Shown here: in pieces, positions 57,103 to 64,000 of the stretch | How the letters are laid out: each line of letters opens with the position of its first letter | Numbering within the stretch: the stretch's first letter is position 1 | Source of the DNA: CAWJFP01 sp963842155 | Lineage (GTDB): Bacteria > Pseudomonadota > Alphaproteobacteria > JACZXZ01 | Reading direction: 5' to 3' | DNA: 64,000 nucleotides | Assembly: GCA_963842155.1 (NCBI GenBank) | Contig: CAWJFP010000035.1 | Coordinates: 62,001-126,000 of the forward strand | Made by a program: the position numbers and the translations under genes | The notes under the pieces: generated by a model | The model's database searches: none | What the model saw: the letters and a program-made list of their open reading frames with translations, nothing else | Told to the model about the DNA's origin: nothing

Positions 57103-57205
57103 GCAATCCGTTGCAACTCCATTCGTCCATTGGTAGCCGCGGACCGGCCCGGGGCCGGGGCTCATTCGAGGCCCGCTCGCGCCGCCGCGGCGGAAGCGGT
57201 CACCG

Positions 57206-58246
57206 TTGAATAACGTCACGCCCCTCAACGAGCGCGCACGGGAAGTTCTGCGGCGCATCGTCGATTCCTATCTCGAGACGGGCTCGCCCGTGGGCTCGCG
57301 CACGATCTCGCGCCTCATGGGGGTGAGCCTGTCGCCCGCCACCATCCGCAACGTGATGGCCGATCTCGAGGAGGCGGGCCTGCTCTACGCGCCCCATACC
57401 TCGGCCGGCCGCCTGCCGACCGACGCCGGTCTCCGTCTCTTCGTCAACGGCCTCCTGGAGATCGGCCGCCTCTCCGAGGAGGAACGGCGCAATATCGAGA
57501 GCCAATGCAAGACGGCGGGGCGCAATATCGCCCAGGTCCTCGAGGAGGCCACGGCGATGCTCTCCGGCCTCTCCCATTGCGCGGGCCTGGTAATGGCGCC
57601 CAAGGCCGAGCAGCCGCTGCGCCATATCGAGTTCGTCAGCTTGGGCAACGCGCGCGCGCTCGTCGTGCTGGTGAGCGAGGACGGTCTTGTCGAGAACCGC
57701 ATCCTGGAGCTGCCGTCCGGCCTGCCGCCCTCCGCGCTCGTGCAGGCGACCAATTACCTTTCCTCGAAGATGGCCGGCCGCACGATCGAGGAGGCGCGGG
57801 GCGAGGTGCTGGCCGACCTCGAGGCGCGGCGCGCCGAGCTCGACGAGCTCACCCGCAAGGTGGTGGAAGCGGGGCTGGCCGTGCCGGCGGGCGAGGGCTC
57901 GGGCGGGGTGCTGATCGTGCGCGGCCAGGCCATGCTGCTCGAGGACGTCCAGGCCATGGCCGATCTCGAGGGCATCCGCGCACTGTTCTCCGCCTTGGAT
58001 ACGAAGGAGAGCCTGCTGCGGCTGCTCGAAGCGGCGAGCCAGGCCGAGGGCGTGCAGATCTATATCGGCGCCGAAAGCAGCCTCTTCTCCCATGCCGGCT
58101 GCTCGATGATCATCGCCCCCTTCGCCGACAGCCGCGAGAAGATCCTGGGCGCGATCGGCGTGATCGGCCCGACCCGCATCAACTATGCCCGCATCGTGCC
58201 GCTGGTGGACCATACCGCCAAGGTGATCGGCCGGGTGCTCGGTTGA
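57206..58246 (+). CDS. hrcA: Heat-inducible transcription repressor HrcA
   Basis: A 346-residue repressor that binds CIRCE elements and represses groE/dnaK-type operons. The N-terminal winged helix starts LNERAREVLRRIVDSYLETGSPVGSRTI, followed by LSPATIRNVMADLEEAGLL and PHTSAGRLPTD. The C-terminal GAF-like part ends IGPTRINYARIVPLVD. The start is TTG at 57206. It precedes grpE by 17 bases. Confidence 0.96.
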   Translation: MNNVTPLNERAREVLRRIVDSYLETGSPVGSRTISRLMGVSLSPATIRNVMADLEEAGLLYAPHTSAGRLPTDAGLRLFVNGLLEIGRLSEEERRNIESQCKTAGRNIAQVLEEATAMLSGLSHCAGLVMAPKAEQPLRHIEFVSLGNARALVVLVSEDGLVENRILELPSGLPPSALVQATNYLSSKMAGRTIEEARGEVLADLEARRAELDELTRKVVEAGLAVPAGEGSGGVLIVRGQAMLLEDVQAMADLEGIRALFSALDTKESLLRLLEAASQAEGVQIYIGAESSLFSHAGCSMIIAPFADSREKILGAIGVIGPTRINYARIVPLVDHTAKVIGRVLG

Positions 58247-58263
58247 GATTTGAGGAAGCGATC

Positions 58264-58965
58264 ATGAGCGACCAGAAGCCGCCGCGCCAGACGGAACGAG
58301 AGGATGCCGACCAGCCCGAAGCCGGCAGCGACCCGGCCGCGCTGGCGGAGAGCACCGAGGCCGAGGGGGCGATAGGCCCCACTGCGGGCGGCGCGTCGCC
58401 GCAGGAGAGGATCGCGGCGCTGGAGGCCGAAGTCGCGAGCCTCAAGGATCAGCTCCTGCGCACCCTTGCGGAGGCCGAGAATAGCCGCCGCCGCGCCCGG
58501 CGCGAGGCGGAGGACACGGCCAAATACGCCGTTACGGGCCTTGCCAAGGACCTCGTCTCGGTGCCCGACAATCTACATCGCGCGCTCGAGAACATTCCGG
58601 CCGAGGGGCGCAAGGCGGATGCGCTGCTCGACCGCCTCGCCACCGGCGTCGAGCTGGTCGAGCGCGAGATCCAGGCCATTTTCGAGCGTCACGGCATCAA
58701 GCGCATCGAGCCCTTGGGCGAGCCGTTCGACCATAATTTCCACCAGGCGCTCTTCGAGGTGCCGAGTGCCGAGCATGCGCCGGGCACGGTCGTGCAGGTG
58801 CTGGCGCCGGGCTATGTCATCCAGGATCGGCTTCTGCGCCCCGCCATGGTCGCGGTCGCCAAGGCGGCCGAGCGCGGGCGGCCGGACGAGGGCGGTGGCC
58901 GCGCGGACGAGGGATCGGATTCCGGCTTCAGCGCCCTTTACGGCGAGCGGATCGATCGGGCGTAG
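58264..58965 (+). CDS. grpE: GrpE nucleotide-exchange factor
   Basis: A 233-residue DnaK co-chaperone. It has a charged N-terminal tail, a long coiled coil (LEAEVASLKDQLLRTLAEAENSRRRARREAED), the conserved VPDNLHRAL and a C-terminal beta domain (GEPFDHNFHQALFEV, PGTVVQVLAPGYVIQDRLLRPAMVAVAK). It follows hrcA and forms the usual heat-shock operon with it. A nested palindrome downstream may end the transcript. The long negatively charged C-terminal tail is a little unusual. Confidence 0.97.
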   Translation: MSDQKPPRQTEREDADQPEAGSDPAALAESTEAEGAIGPTAGGASPQERIAALEAEVASLKDQLLRTLAEAENSRRRARREAEDTAKYAVTGLAKDLVSVPDNLHRALENIPAEGRKADALLDRLATGVELVEREIQAIFERHGIKRIEPLGEPFDHNFHQALFEVPSAEHAPGTVVQVLAPGYVIQDRLLRPAMVAVAKAAERGRPDEGGGRADEGSDSGFSALYGERIDRA

Positions 58966-59084
58966 CGCCGACTCATGTTCCCGGCCGAGCGCATCGTCTG
59001 CCTGACGGAAGATCGTCGAGGGCTGGGTTTCGTCGCAGAGGCGAAGAAGGTCTAGGACAGATCGATTTTAAATTCCAAATTCGA

Positions 59085-59156
59085 CATTCCGGATCGCAAG
59101 GCTCGCAACCCCGGAATCGCTACGCCTTTCCGGGGCTCGCCCAAGCTTCCGGAATG
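59085..59156. terminator. Nested palindrome between convergent grpE and rmuC
   Basis: Outer arms CATTCCGGA (59085-59093) and TCCGGAATG (59148-59156), with an inner hairpin CCCCGGAA/TTCCGGGG (59109-59116, 59128-59135). Symmetric and placed between convergent genes, so it could stop transcripts from both. The nested form also resembles small non-autonomous palindromic elements. Confidence 0.6.
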
Positions 59157-59181
59157 ACGATGAAATGAATGACGATTGCAC

Positions 59182-60285
59182 CTATGGCGGCAGCAAGCTC
59201 GGGGTGCCCTCGCCGGCCTCGCCGCCGTTCCCCGCTTCCAGCGCCGGCTTCTCGTCTTGCAGCTCGAGCTGCTCGATGCGCTCGGCGCGCTTCGTCACTT
59301 TGTCGGTCGAAATGCCGATCTGGCGGAAATCGTCGGCCGTCTGCTCGAAACGGCGTTTGAGGCCGGCGACCCGATCGTCGAGTCGGCGCACGTCGGTCAG
59401 AAGCGCGCGCACCTCGCTTTGGATGATGCCGGCCTGCTCGCGCATGCGCACGTCCTTGAGCACCGCGCGGATCGTGTTGAGCGTGGCCCAGAGGGTGGTG
59501 GGCGAGACGATGAAGACCCGCGCGCGGTAGGAGAGCTCGACCACGTCGGCGAAATTGGCATAGAGCTCGGCATAGACCGCCTCCGAGGGCAGGAACATGA
59601 GCGCCGATTCGGCGGTCTCGCCGGCGACGATATATTTGCCGCCGATATCGTTGATATGTTTCGTCATGGCGAGGCGGAAGGCGCGCCCGGCCGCTTGACG
59701 CTGCGCGTCGTCGGCGGCCGCGCGCAGAAGATGGTAGCTCTCGAGCGGGAACTTCGCGTCGACGGCGATGGGGCCGGGCGGATTGGGCAGGATGAGAAGG
59801 CAATCGACGCGCTTGCCATCGCCGATGGCAGCCTGGAACTCATAGGCCTGCGGCGGCAGCACGCTCGCCACGAGATCGCGCAGCTGCACCTCGCCGAAGG
59901 CGCCGCGCGCCTGCTTGTTGGAGAGGATGCTTTGCAGGCTCACCATCTGGCTGGAGAGCTCGGTGATGTTGGCCTGTGCCGCGTCGATCTTCACCAACCG
60001 CTCGCGCAGCTCGCCGATGGTCGCCTGTTGCGCTTGCGCCGATTTCTCCAGGCTCTCATTGACCCGCCGCGTGACGCCCTCGAGCCGCTCCTCCAGCATC
60101 TTGGCGATGAGCCGCTCCTGCGCCTGCAGCCGCTCAGCCATCCGGTCCAGGGCGGCGGCCTGGGTCTCGGCCATCTGCCCGATCCTGCCCTCGACCTGAT
60201 CGCGCCTGCCGCGCCGCGCGCCGGCGAAAGCCAGGATCGCGGCCGCGACGATCACCGCCAGCGCGAGCAGAAGCGTGTTGTCCAT
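59182..60285 (-). CDS. rmuC: DNA recombination protein RmuC
   Basis: A 367-residue protein with an N-terminal membrane helix (LLLALAVIVAAAILAFA), a long coiled coil, and a nuclease-like core domain (GAFGEVQLRDLVASVLPP, GKRVDCLLILPNPPGPIAVDAKFPLESY). RmuC limits inversion at short inverted repeats in E. coli. ATG 60285 gives the usual N-terminus; the frame is open further upstream but the extension is not conserved. Single gene. Confidence 0.94.
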   Translation of the reverse strand: MDNTLLLALAVIVAAAILAFAGARRGRRDQVEGRIGQMAETQAAALDRMAERLQAQERLIAKMLEERLEGVTRRVNESLEKSAQAQQATIGELRERLVKIDAAQANITELSSQMVSLQSILSNKQARGAFGEVQLRDLVASVLPPQAYEFQAAIGDGKRVDCLLILPNPPGPIAVDAKFPLESYHLLRAAADDAQRQAAGRAFRLAMTKHINDIGGKYIVAGETAESALMFLPSEAVYAELYANFADVVELSYRARVFIVSPTTLWATLNTIRAVLKDVRMREQAGIIQSEVRALLTDVRRLDDRVAGLKRRFEQTADDFRQIGISTDKVTKRAERIEQLELQDEKPALEAGNGGEAGEGTPSLLPP

Positions 60286-60401
60286 TGGTGGCGCGGTCCT
60301 CGCTTCGAGTCGGGCTCGCACATTATAGCGGGGCAGGGGATGAGGGCGTTGGGCGACGCCCACAGGCGATAAAACATAACTAAAATGTATATAGATGGCG
60401 C

Positions 60402-60429
60402 TTGACAGTAGAACGATGTGTATTATCAT
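60402..60429 (+). promoter_or_regulatory. Putative promoter for the gene at 60620
   Basis: TTGACA (60402-60407, perfect -35) and TATCAT (60424-60429) with a 16-base spacer, placed after an AT-rich segment. Transcription would begin near 60436, leaving a leader of about 185 bases before the ATG. Confidence 0.65.
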
Positions 60430-60518
60430 CATTTCCATAGCGCCGATTTGAGGCAGACAGCTTGCGGGCGCGTAACAAATGCAGCTAAAGCGCTTGGCAC
60501 CCGCCCGGCTCAATGCTG

Positions 60519-60543
60519 CGGCGGGCTTTTCATAAGCCCGCCG
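60519..60543 (+). ncRNA. Strong leader hairpin (possible cis-regulatory RNA)
   Basis: CGGCGGGCTT-TTCAT-AAGCCCGCCG, 10 paired bases and a 5-base loop. It lies in the leader of the gene at 60620, about 75 bases before its start, with no T-run, so it is not a simple terminator. Could be an attenuator element, part of a small RNA, or an RNA-stability element. Confidence 0.4.
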
Positions 60544-60619
60544 AAAGACAGAGAGAGGTTGTAGATCAGGCTTGGCGCAGGCCTGAGACGGTAACGAGCC
60601 TTAGGACGAGGTGACACCC

Positions 60620-60922
60620 ATGTCGAACCGGAACATGTCGATCCAGGAGACGACGCTCCAGCATTTGCGGCCGCTCTTGGCGCGAGCCGCCAAGGCCCAG
60701 CCCTGGCGCTTCGCCGGCGAAGAGCCGGCGCTGGACGAGCTTTTGGCCGATCCGCTGCTTCATCTGGTGATGAAGCGCGACGGCGTGAGCGAAGCCGCGC
60801 TCCAGGCGGTGATCGAGGCGGCGCGGGTCAAGCTCGCCGCGCGCGCGCGGAGGGCGACGGAGTCGAGACGCGCGCAGGCTGCTCCCGCCTGGAGGGGTCT
60901 TTGTTGCGGGTTCGCAGCCTGA
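60620..60922 (+). CDS. Small cytosolic protein of unknown function
   Basis: A 100-residue helical protein with a short conserved-looking core (PALDELLADPLLHLVMKRDGVSEAALQAVIEAAR) and a basic, Ala/Arg-rich end. The ATG at 60620 has GAGGTG 6 bases upstream. The leader upstream is long and structured. No family recognised. The position before a YeiH-type exporter does not explain its role. Confidence 0.7.
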   Translation: MSNRNMSIQETTLQHLRPLLARAAKAQPWRFAGEEPALDELLADPLLHLVMKRDGVSEAALQAVIEAARVKLAARARRATESRRAQAAPAWRGLCCGFAA

Positions 60923-61016
60923 CGGCGCGCGGCCCGCGAGCGATCCCGCGCGGGCGCCCGCGGTGGCCGATTTCATCGGCGATGCCCTCTAATCACCTCG
61001 CGGAAGGCGGACCAGG

Positions 61017-62417
61017 ATGAGCAATCTCGAACTCGGCGTCGGCACGGGCCTGCGCCGCGCGCAACCCCTCGGCTGGCGCGAGCTCTGGCTCAAGGAGGAT
61101 TGGTGGGCCATCTATCTCGGGCTCGGCTTGGTGCTGGTGGGCTATATCCTCTTCGTCAACGGGTCGAGCCTGAAATGGATCGCGGTCACGCCGGCGAAAT
61201 GGTCGCATCTCGACCAGCTCGGCGCGCATTTCGCCGACAATGCCTTGCGCTATGCCGCGCAGTTCGTCCTGTGGCTTGTGCTCTTCAGCCTGGCGCTCGG
61301 CGCGCTCGGCCATAAGGCGCGCGAGTTCGTCCCCGCTTTCGTCTTCCTCTATGTCCTCTCCATCCTGATCTTCGCGCTCGGGCAATGGGACCAGGCGGCA
61401 AAATACAATCTCGAGCCGCCGTTGGTGGCACTCCTGCTCGGCCTCGTCATCTCCAACCTCCTCGGTCTGCCGCGCTGGCTCGACGCCGGCTTCCGCGTCG
61501 AGTTCTACGTCAAGACGGGCATCGTGCTGCTGGGCGCGACCTTGCCCTTCACCTTGATCGTCTGGGCCGGGCCGACGGCGATCCTGCAGGCCTCGATCGT
61601 CTCGATCGTGACCTTCCTGGTGATCTATGGGGTGAGCATCCGTCTCGGGCTCGACCGCCGCCTCGCCGCCACCTTGGGCGCGGGGGGTGCGGTCTGCGGC
61701 GTCTCGGCCGCCATCGCCATCGCCGGCGCGGTGGGTGCCAAGAAGGAGCATGCGCCTATCGCCATCACCACCGTCATATTCTGGGCGATCGTGATGATCT
61801 TCGCGCTCCCGCTCGCCTCGCGCCTGCTGCATCTGCCGACGGGAGTGGCGGGCGCCTGGATCGGCACCTCGGAATTCGCCGACGCGGCCGGCTTCGCCGC
61901 GGCCCAGGCCTATGGCGATCTCGCAGGCCACCTCGAAGGCATCACCGGCACGAGCGACCAGGCCATCTTCGCCTTCACCCTCATGAAGGTGGTGGGGCGC
62001 GACGTATGGATCGGCATCTGGGCCTTCGTCCTCGCCATCGTCGCGACGACACGGTGGGAGGCGGCTGAGACCGGGCGCAAGGCGCAGCCCGCCGAGATCT
62101 GGTGGCGCTTCCCCAAATTCGTGCTCGGCTTCCTCGTCGCCTCGCTCATCATCACCCTCGTGGCACGGGACTACAGCCTGCCCGACTTCAACAAGCTGGT
62201 GAGCCCGACCCTCGTCGCGCCGCTCAAGGATCTGCGCAGCTGGGCCTTCATCTTCTGCTTTCTCTCGATCGGCCTCACCACGCGCTTCCGCGAGCTGGCG
62301 ACGGCCGGCCGCAAGCCCTTCCTTGCCTTCACCTCGGGCGTGGCGGTCAACGTGATCTTGGGCTTCGTTCTCTCGGCCATCGTCTTCGTCTCGCATTGGG
62401 AGGCGCTGGCGCGGTGA
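61017..62417 (+). CDS. YeiH/UPF0324-type putative sulfate exporter
   Basis: A 466-residue membrane protein with about ten helices. Segments typical of the Cons_hypoth698/YeiH family are GIVLLGATLPFTLI, the GGAVCGVSAAIAIAGAVGAKKEHAPIAI motif, and later IGTSEFADAAGFAAAQAY. Some members are annotated as sulfate exporters, but transport has not been shown for most. It overlaps a small Cys/His protein gene by GTGA, so the two form an operon. Confidence 0.88.
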   Translation: MSNLELGVGTGLRRAQPLGWRELWLKEDWWAIYLGLGLVLVGYILFVNGSSLKWIAVTPAKWSHLDQLGAHFADNALRYAAQFVLWLVLFSLALGALGHKAREFVPAFVFLYVLSILIFALGQWDQAAKYNLEPPLVALLLGLVISNLLGLPRWLDAGFRVEFYVKTGIVLLGATLPFTLIVWAGPTAILQASIVSIVTFLVIYGVSIRLGLDRRLAATLGAGGAVCGVSAAIAIAGAVGAKKEHAPIAITTVIFWAIVMIFALPLASRLLHLPTGVAGAWIGTSEFADAAGFAAAQAYGDLAGHLEGITGTSDQAIFAFTLMKVVGRDVWIGIWAFVLAIVATTRWEAAETGRKAQPAEIWWRFPKFVLGFLVASLIITLVARDYSLPDFNKLVSPTLVAPLKDLRSWAFIFCFLSIGLTTRFRELATAGRKPFLAFTSGVAVNVILGFVLSAIVFVSHWEALAR

Positions 62418-62635
62418 GCGCGGCGCTACAGGTCATGGCGGCCACGGGCGAACGCGGGCGATGCCGCGCCTGCCGCCATTTCCGCAACGACCCCGAGGCG
62501 CTCGAGGCGGCGATGCCGGGGCTCGCCAGCCTAAGCTCCGCCTATGGCTCGGTGAGGGCGGAGGACGGCATCTGCCTCCGTCACGAGCGCTATCTCTCGG
62601 CCGACGCCTCCTGCCGGAATTTCAGCCCCGCTTGA
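62414..62635 (+). CDS. Small Cys/His-rich protein, probable metal site
   Basis: A 73-residue protein with the pattern CRACRHF near residue 17, then CLRHERYL and a final Cys in ASCRNF, which could bind zinc or an iron-sulfur cluster. The central segment PGLASLSSAYGSVRAEDG looks conserved. The start is GTG 62414 inside the stop of the YeiH gene, so translation is coupled to it. No family name recognised. The frame extends far upstream inside the exporter gene as a shadow. Confidence 0.75.
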   Translation: MSAALQVMAATGERGRCRACRHFRNDPEALEAAMPGLASLSSAYGSVRAEDGICLRHERYLSADASCRNFSPA

Positions 62636-62747
62636 GGGCCGAGCCGCCCCCTCTCGCGCTCCTTGGCCGCTTGACGCGCTTGCCCCGAAGCCATACCTAA
62701 GGGGACGAGCCCCTGCTTTGGAACGCCGCCGAAAAGCCTGATCCGCC

Positions 62748-63272
62748 ATGGCCTTACTGTCGATCATCACCGCGCCCGATCCGCGTCTCAAGGTGAAGAG
62801 CCGGCCCGTCGAGCGGGTCGATGCGAGCCTGCGCCGTCTCATGGACGACATGCTCGAGACCATGTATGCGGCGCCCGGCATCGGCCTCGCGGCACCCCAG
62901 GTGGGGGTCACCAAGCGCGTGCTGGTGCTGGACGTGGCGCGCGAGGGCGAGGCGCCCGCCCCCTTGCGCATGGCGAACCCGGAGGTGATCTGGACCTCCG
63001 AGGAGATCGCCAGCATGGAGGAGGGCTGCCTGTCGCTGCCCGACGAATATGCGCCCGTGGCACGGCCCGCACGTTGCCGTGTGCGTTATCTCGACCATGA
63101 AAACGAGTTGCGCGAGATCGAGGCCGACGGGCTGCTCGCCGCCTGCATCCAGCATGAGATCGATCATCTCGAAGGCGTGCTCTTCGTCGATCACATCTCG
63201 ACCCTCAAGCGCGGCATCATCCTGCGCCGGCTGCAGAAGGCCCGCAAGGCGAAGCAGGCGGCGCTCGCTTGA
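62748..63272 (+). CDS. def: Peptide deformylase
   Basis: A 174-residue metalloenzyme that removes the N-formyl group from new proteins. All three motifs are present: GIGLAAPQ (44-51), EGCLSLP (92-98, Cys94 is a metal ligand) and HEIDH (136-140). It is followed after 58 bases by fmt, the usual def-fmt pair that handles formyl-Met at both ends of the process. Confidence 0.97.
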   Translation: MALLSIITAPDPRLKVKSRPVERVDASLRRLMDDMLETMYAAPGIGLAAPQVGVTKRVLVLDVAREGEAPAPLRMANPEVIWTSEEIASMEEGCLSLPDEYAPVARPARCRVRYLDHENELREIEADGLLAACIQHEIDHLEGVLFVDHISTLKRGIILRRLQKARKAKQAALA

Positions 63273-63330
63273 TCCTGCGCGGCCTTCCGCCCCTCGCCCG
63301 CTTGCGGGAGAGGGGCTGTATGCTGCCGCC

Positions 63331-64000
63331 GTGAGCCCGCTGCGCCTCGCCTTCATGGGCACGCCCGCATTCGCCGCCACGGCGCTCGAGGGCCTTCTCG
63401 CCGCCGGCCATGACATCCTGCAGGTCTATTGCCGGCCGCCGCGTCCCGCAGGCCGCGGCCAGCGCGCGCAAGCCTCGGCCGTGCAGCGCTTGGCGGAGGC
63501 GCGCGGCCTCGCTCTCCGCACGCCCAAGACGCTCAAGGACGACGCCGGGGCGGCGGCCTTCGAGGCGCTTCGCCTCGACGCCGCCGTGGTCGCGGCCTAT
63601 GGCATCATATTGCCCAAGCGCTTCCTCGCGGCGCCCCAGCTCGGCTGCCTCAATATCCATGCCTCGCTTCTGCCGCGCTGGCGCGGCGCCGCGCCCATCG
63701 CCCGCGCCATCCTCGCCGGCGATAGGGAGACCGGCATCACCATCATGCAGATGGAGGAGGGGCTCGATAGCGGCCCCATCCTGCTGCAGGAGCGCATTCC
63801 CTTGGCACCTGACATGAATGCCGGCGCCTTGCATGACGCGCTCGCGTCGCTCGGCGCGCGTCTCATTCTCGATGCCTTGGAGGGGCTGGCCCAAGGCATC
63901 ATCACGCCGCGGCCGCAGCCGGCGGAGGGCGTCACCTACGCCGCCAAGATCGACAAATCCGAGACGCGGCTCGATTGGACGCAGGCGGCGACGCGGCTCG
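63331..64000 (+). CDS. fmt: Methionyl-tRNA formyltransferase, N-terminal part
   Basis: The gene starts at GTG 63331 (SPLRLAFMGTPAFAA) and runs off the right edge. The formyl-THF-binding and catalytic segment IHASLLPRWRGAAPIAR (with the catalytic Asn/His/Asp region downstream in TGITIMQMEEGLDSGP) is present. About 223 codons are visible of roughly 310 in the family, so the C-terminal tRNA-binding domain lies outside. It uses 10-formyl-THF, made by the FolD enzyme whose gene ends at the left edge. Confidence 0.95.
   Translation, partial: MSPLRLAFMGTPAFAATALEGLLAAGHDILQVYCRPPRPAGRGQRAQASAVQRLAEARGLALRTPKTLKDDAGAAAFEALRLDAAVVAAYGIILPKRFLAAPQLGCLNIHASLLPRWRGAAPIARAILAGDRETGITIMQMEEGLDSGPILLQERIPLAPDMNAGALHDALASLGARLILDALEGLAQGIITPRPQPAEGVTYAAKIDKSETRLDWTQAATRL

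Larger units (their letters stand above)
60286..60619. other. Intergenic region with promoter and structured leader, 334 bases
   Basis: Less GC-rich than its surroundings. It contains a good promoter (60402-60429), an AT-rich tract (60370-60395), a 10-bp perfect hairpin (60519-60543) and a ribosome-binding site for the gene at 60620. The transcript leader would be about 185 bases long. Confidence 0.6.

Noticed and set aside
60494..60512. TTGGCACCCGCCCGGCT as a second sigma-54 promoter
   Set aside because: The -24 half fits but the -12 half reads CGGC instead of TTGC; the TTGACA promoter nearby is a better explanation.

Overview
The window is a 64 kb, very GC-rich (roughly two-thirds G+C), gene-dense chromosomal segment from an alphaproteobacterium, most likely a Rhodospirillales-like lineage. 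That placement is inferred from gene content: hemD/Mic60/hemY, tsaD..gpsA..yciI-EVE, rph-rdgB-hemW beside hrcA-grpE, rsmI-yraN-gshB divergent from lppC, and an SdhAF4 (DUF1674) gene. It has no species-level marker such as rRNA. About 58 genes are annotated. No tRNA, rRNA, CRISPR array or intact mobile element was found. Many genes start at GTG or TTG, and several true starts are set by strong Shine-Dalgarno sequences.

Layout. 1-3.2 kb: the 3' end of folD, then cydP-cydA-cydB-cydX for cytochrome bd oxidase. 3.3-4.3 kb: two exported proteins of unknown function. 4.35-7.5 kb: an OprO/P-type porin and a divergent sigma-54 activator, with a consensus -24/-12 promoter and palindromic sites between them. 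7.5-14.8 kb: a Sco protein and a complete RND-MFP-OMF efflux system. 14.8-17.6 kb: a porin-like gene and a YgjP-type metallopeptidase, each broken by one single-base frameshift. 17.7-28.2 kb: repair and housekeeping genes (ada, rlmN, sodB, argG, nnrU, an ankyrin protein, a UDG-family enzyme, cobB, an LMW phosphatase with a fructosamine kinase, a serine hydrolase, thpR). 28.3-31.6 kb: a large secreted NHL/CBM9-like protein. 31.8-37.2 kb: hemY, a hemD-Mic60 fusion, tsaD and an epimerase. 37.4-43 kb: gpsA, yciI, an EVE protein, a Rieske protein, a di-iron protein and small exported proteins. 43.3-50.5 kb: acs, pirin, SdhAF4, gshB, yraN, rsmI, lppC. 50.6-53.2 kb: hemW, rdgB, rph. 53.3-57 kb: two tandem adenylate-cyclase/TPR paralogues, both frameshifted. 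57.2-64 kb: hrcA, grpE, rmuC, a gene with a long structured leader, a YeiH-type exporter, a small Cys/His protein, def and the 5' part of fmt.

How the parts work together. Cytochrome bd oxidase and Sco point to respiratory flexibility. The haem genes (hemD, hemY, hemW) support those oxidases. RdgB and RNase PH handle nucleotide and RNA quality; HrcA and GrpE handle heat shock. The phosphatase-kinase pair looks like a protein-deglycation unit. The most notable regulatory element is the sigma-54 promoter of the first porin, with its own activator adjacent. The most notable evolutionary feature is a family of double-hairpin palindromic repeats. Copies lie between genes, and related copies occupy the interdomain linker of both cyclase paralogues.
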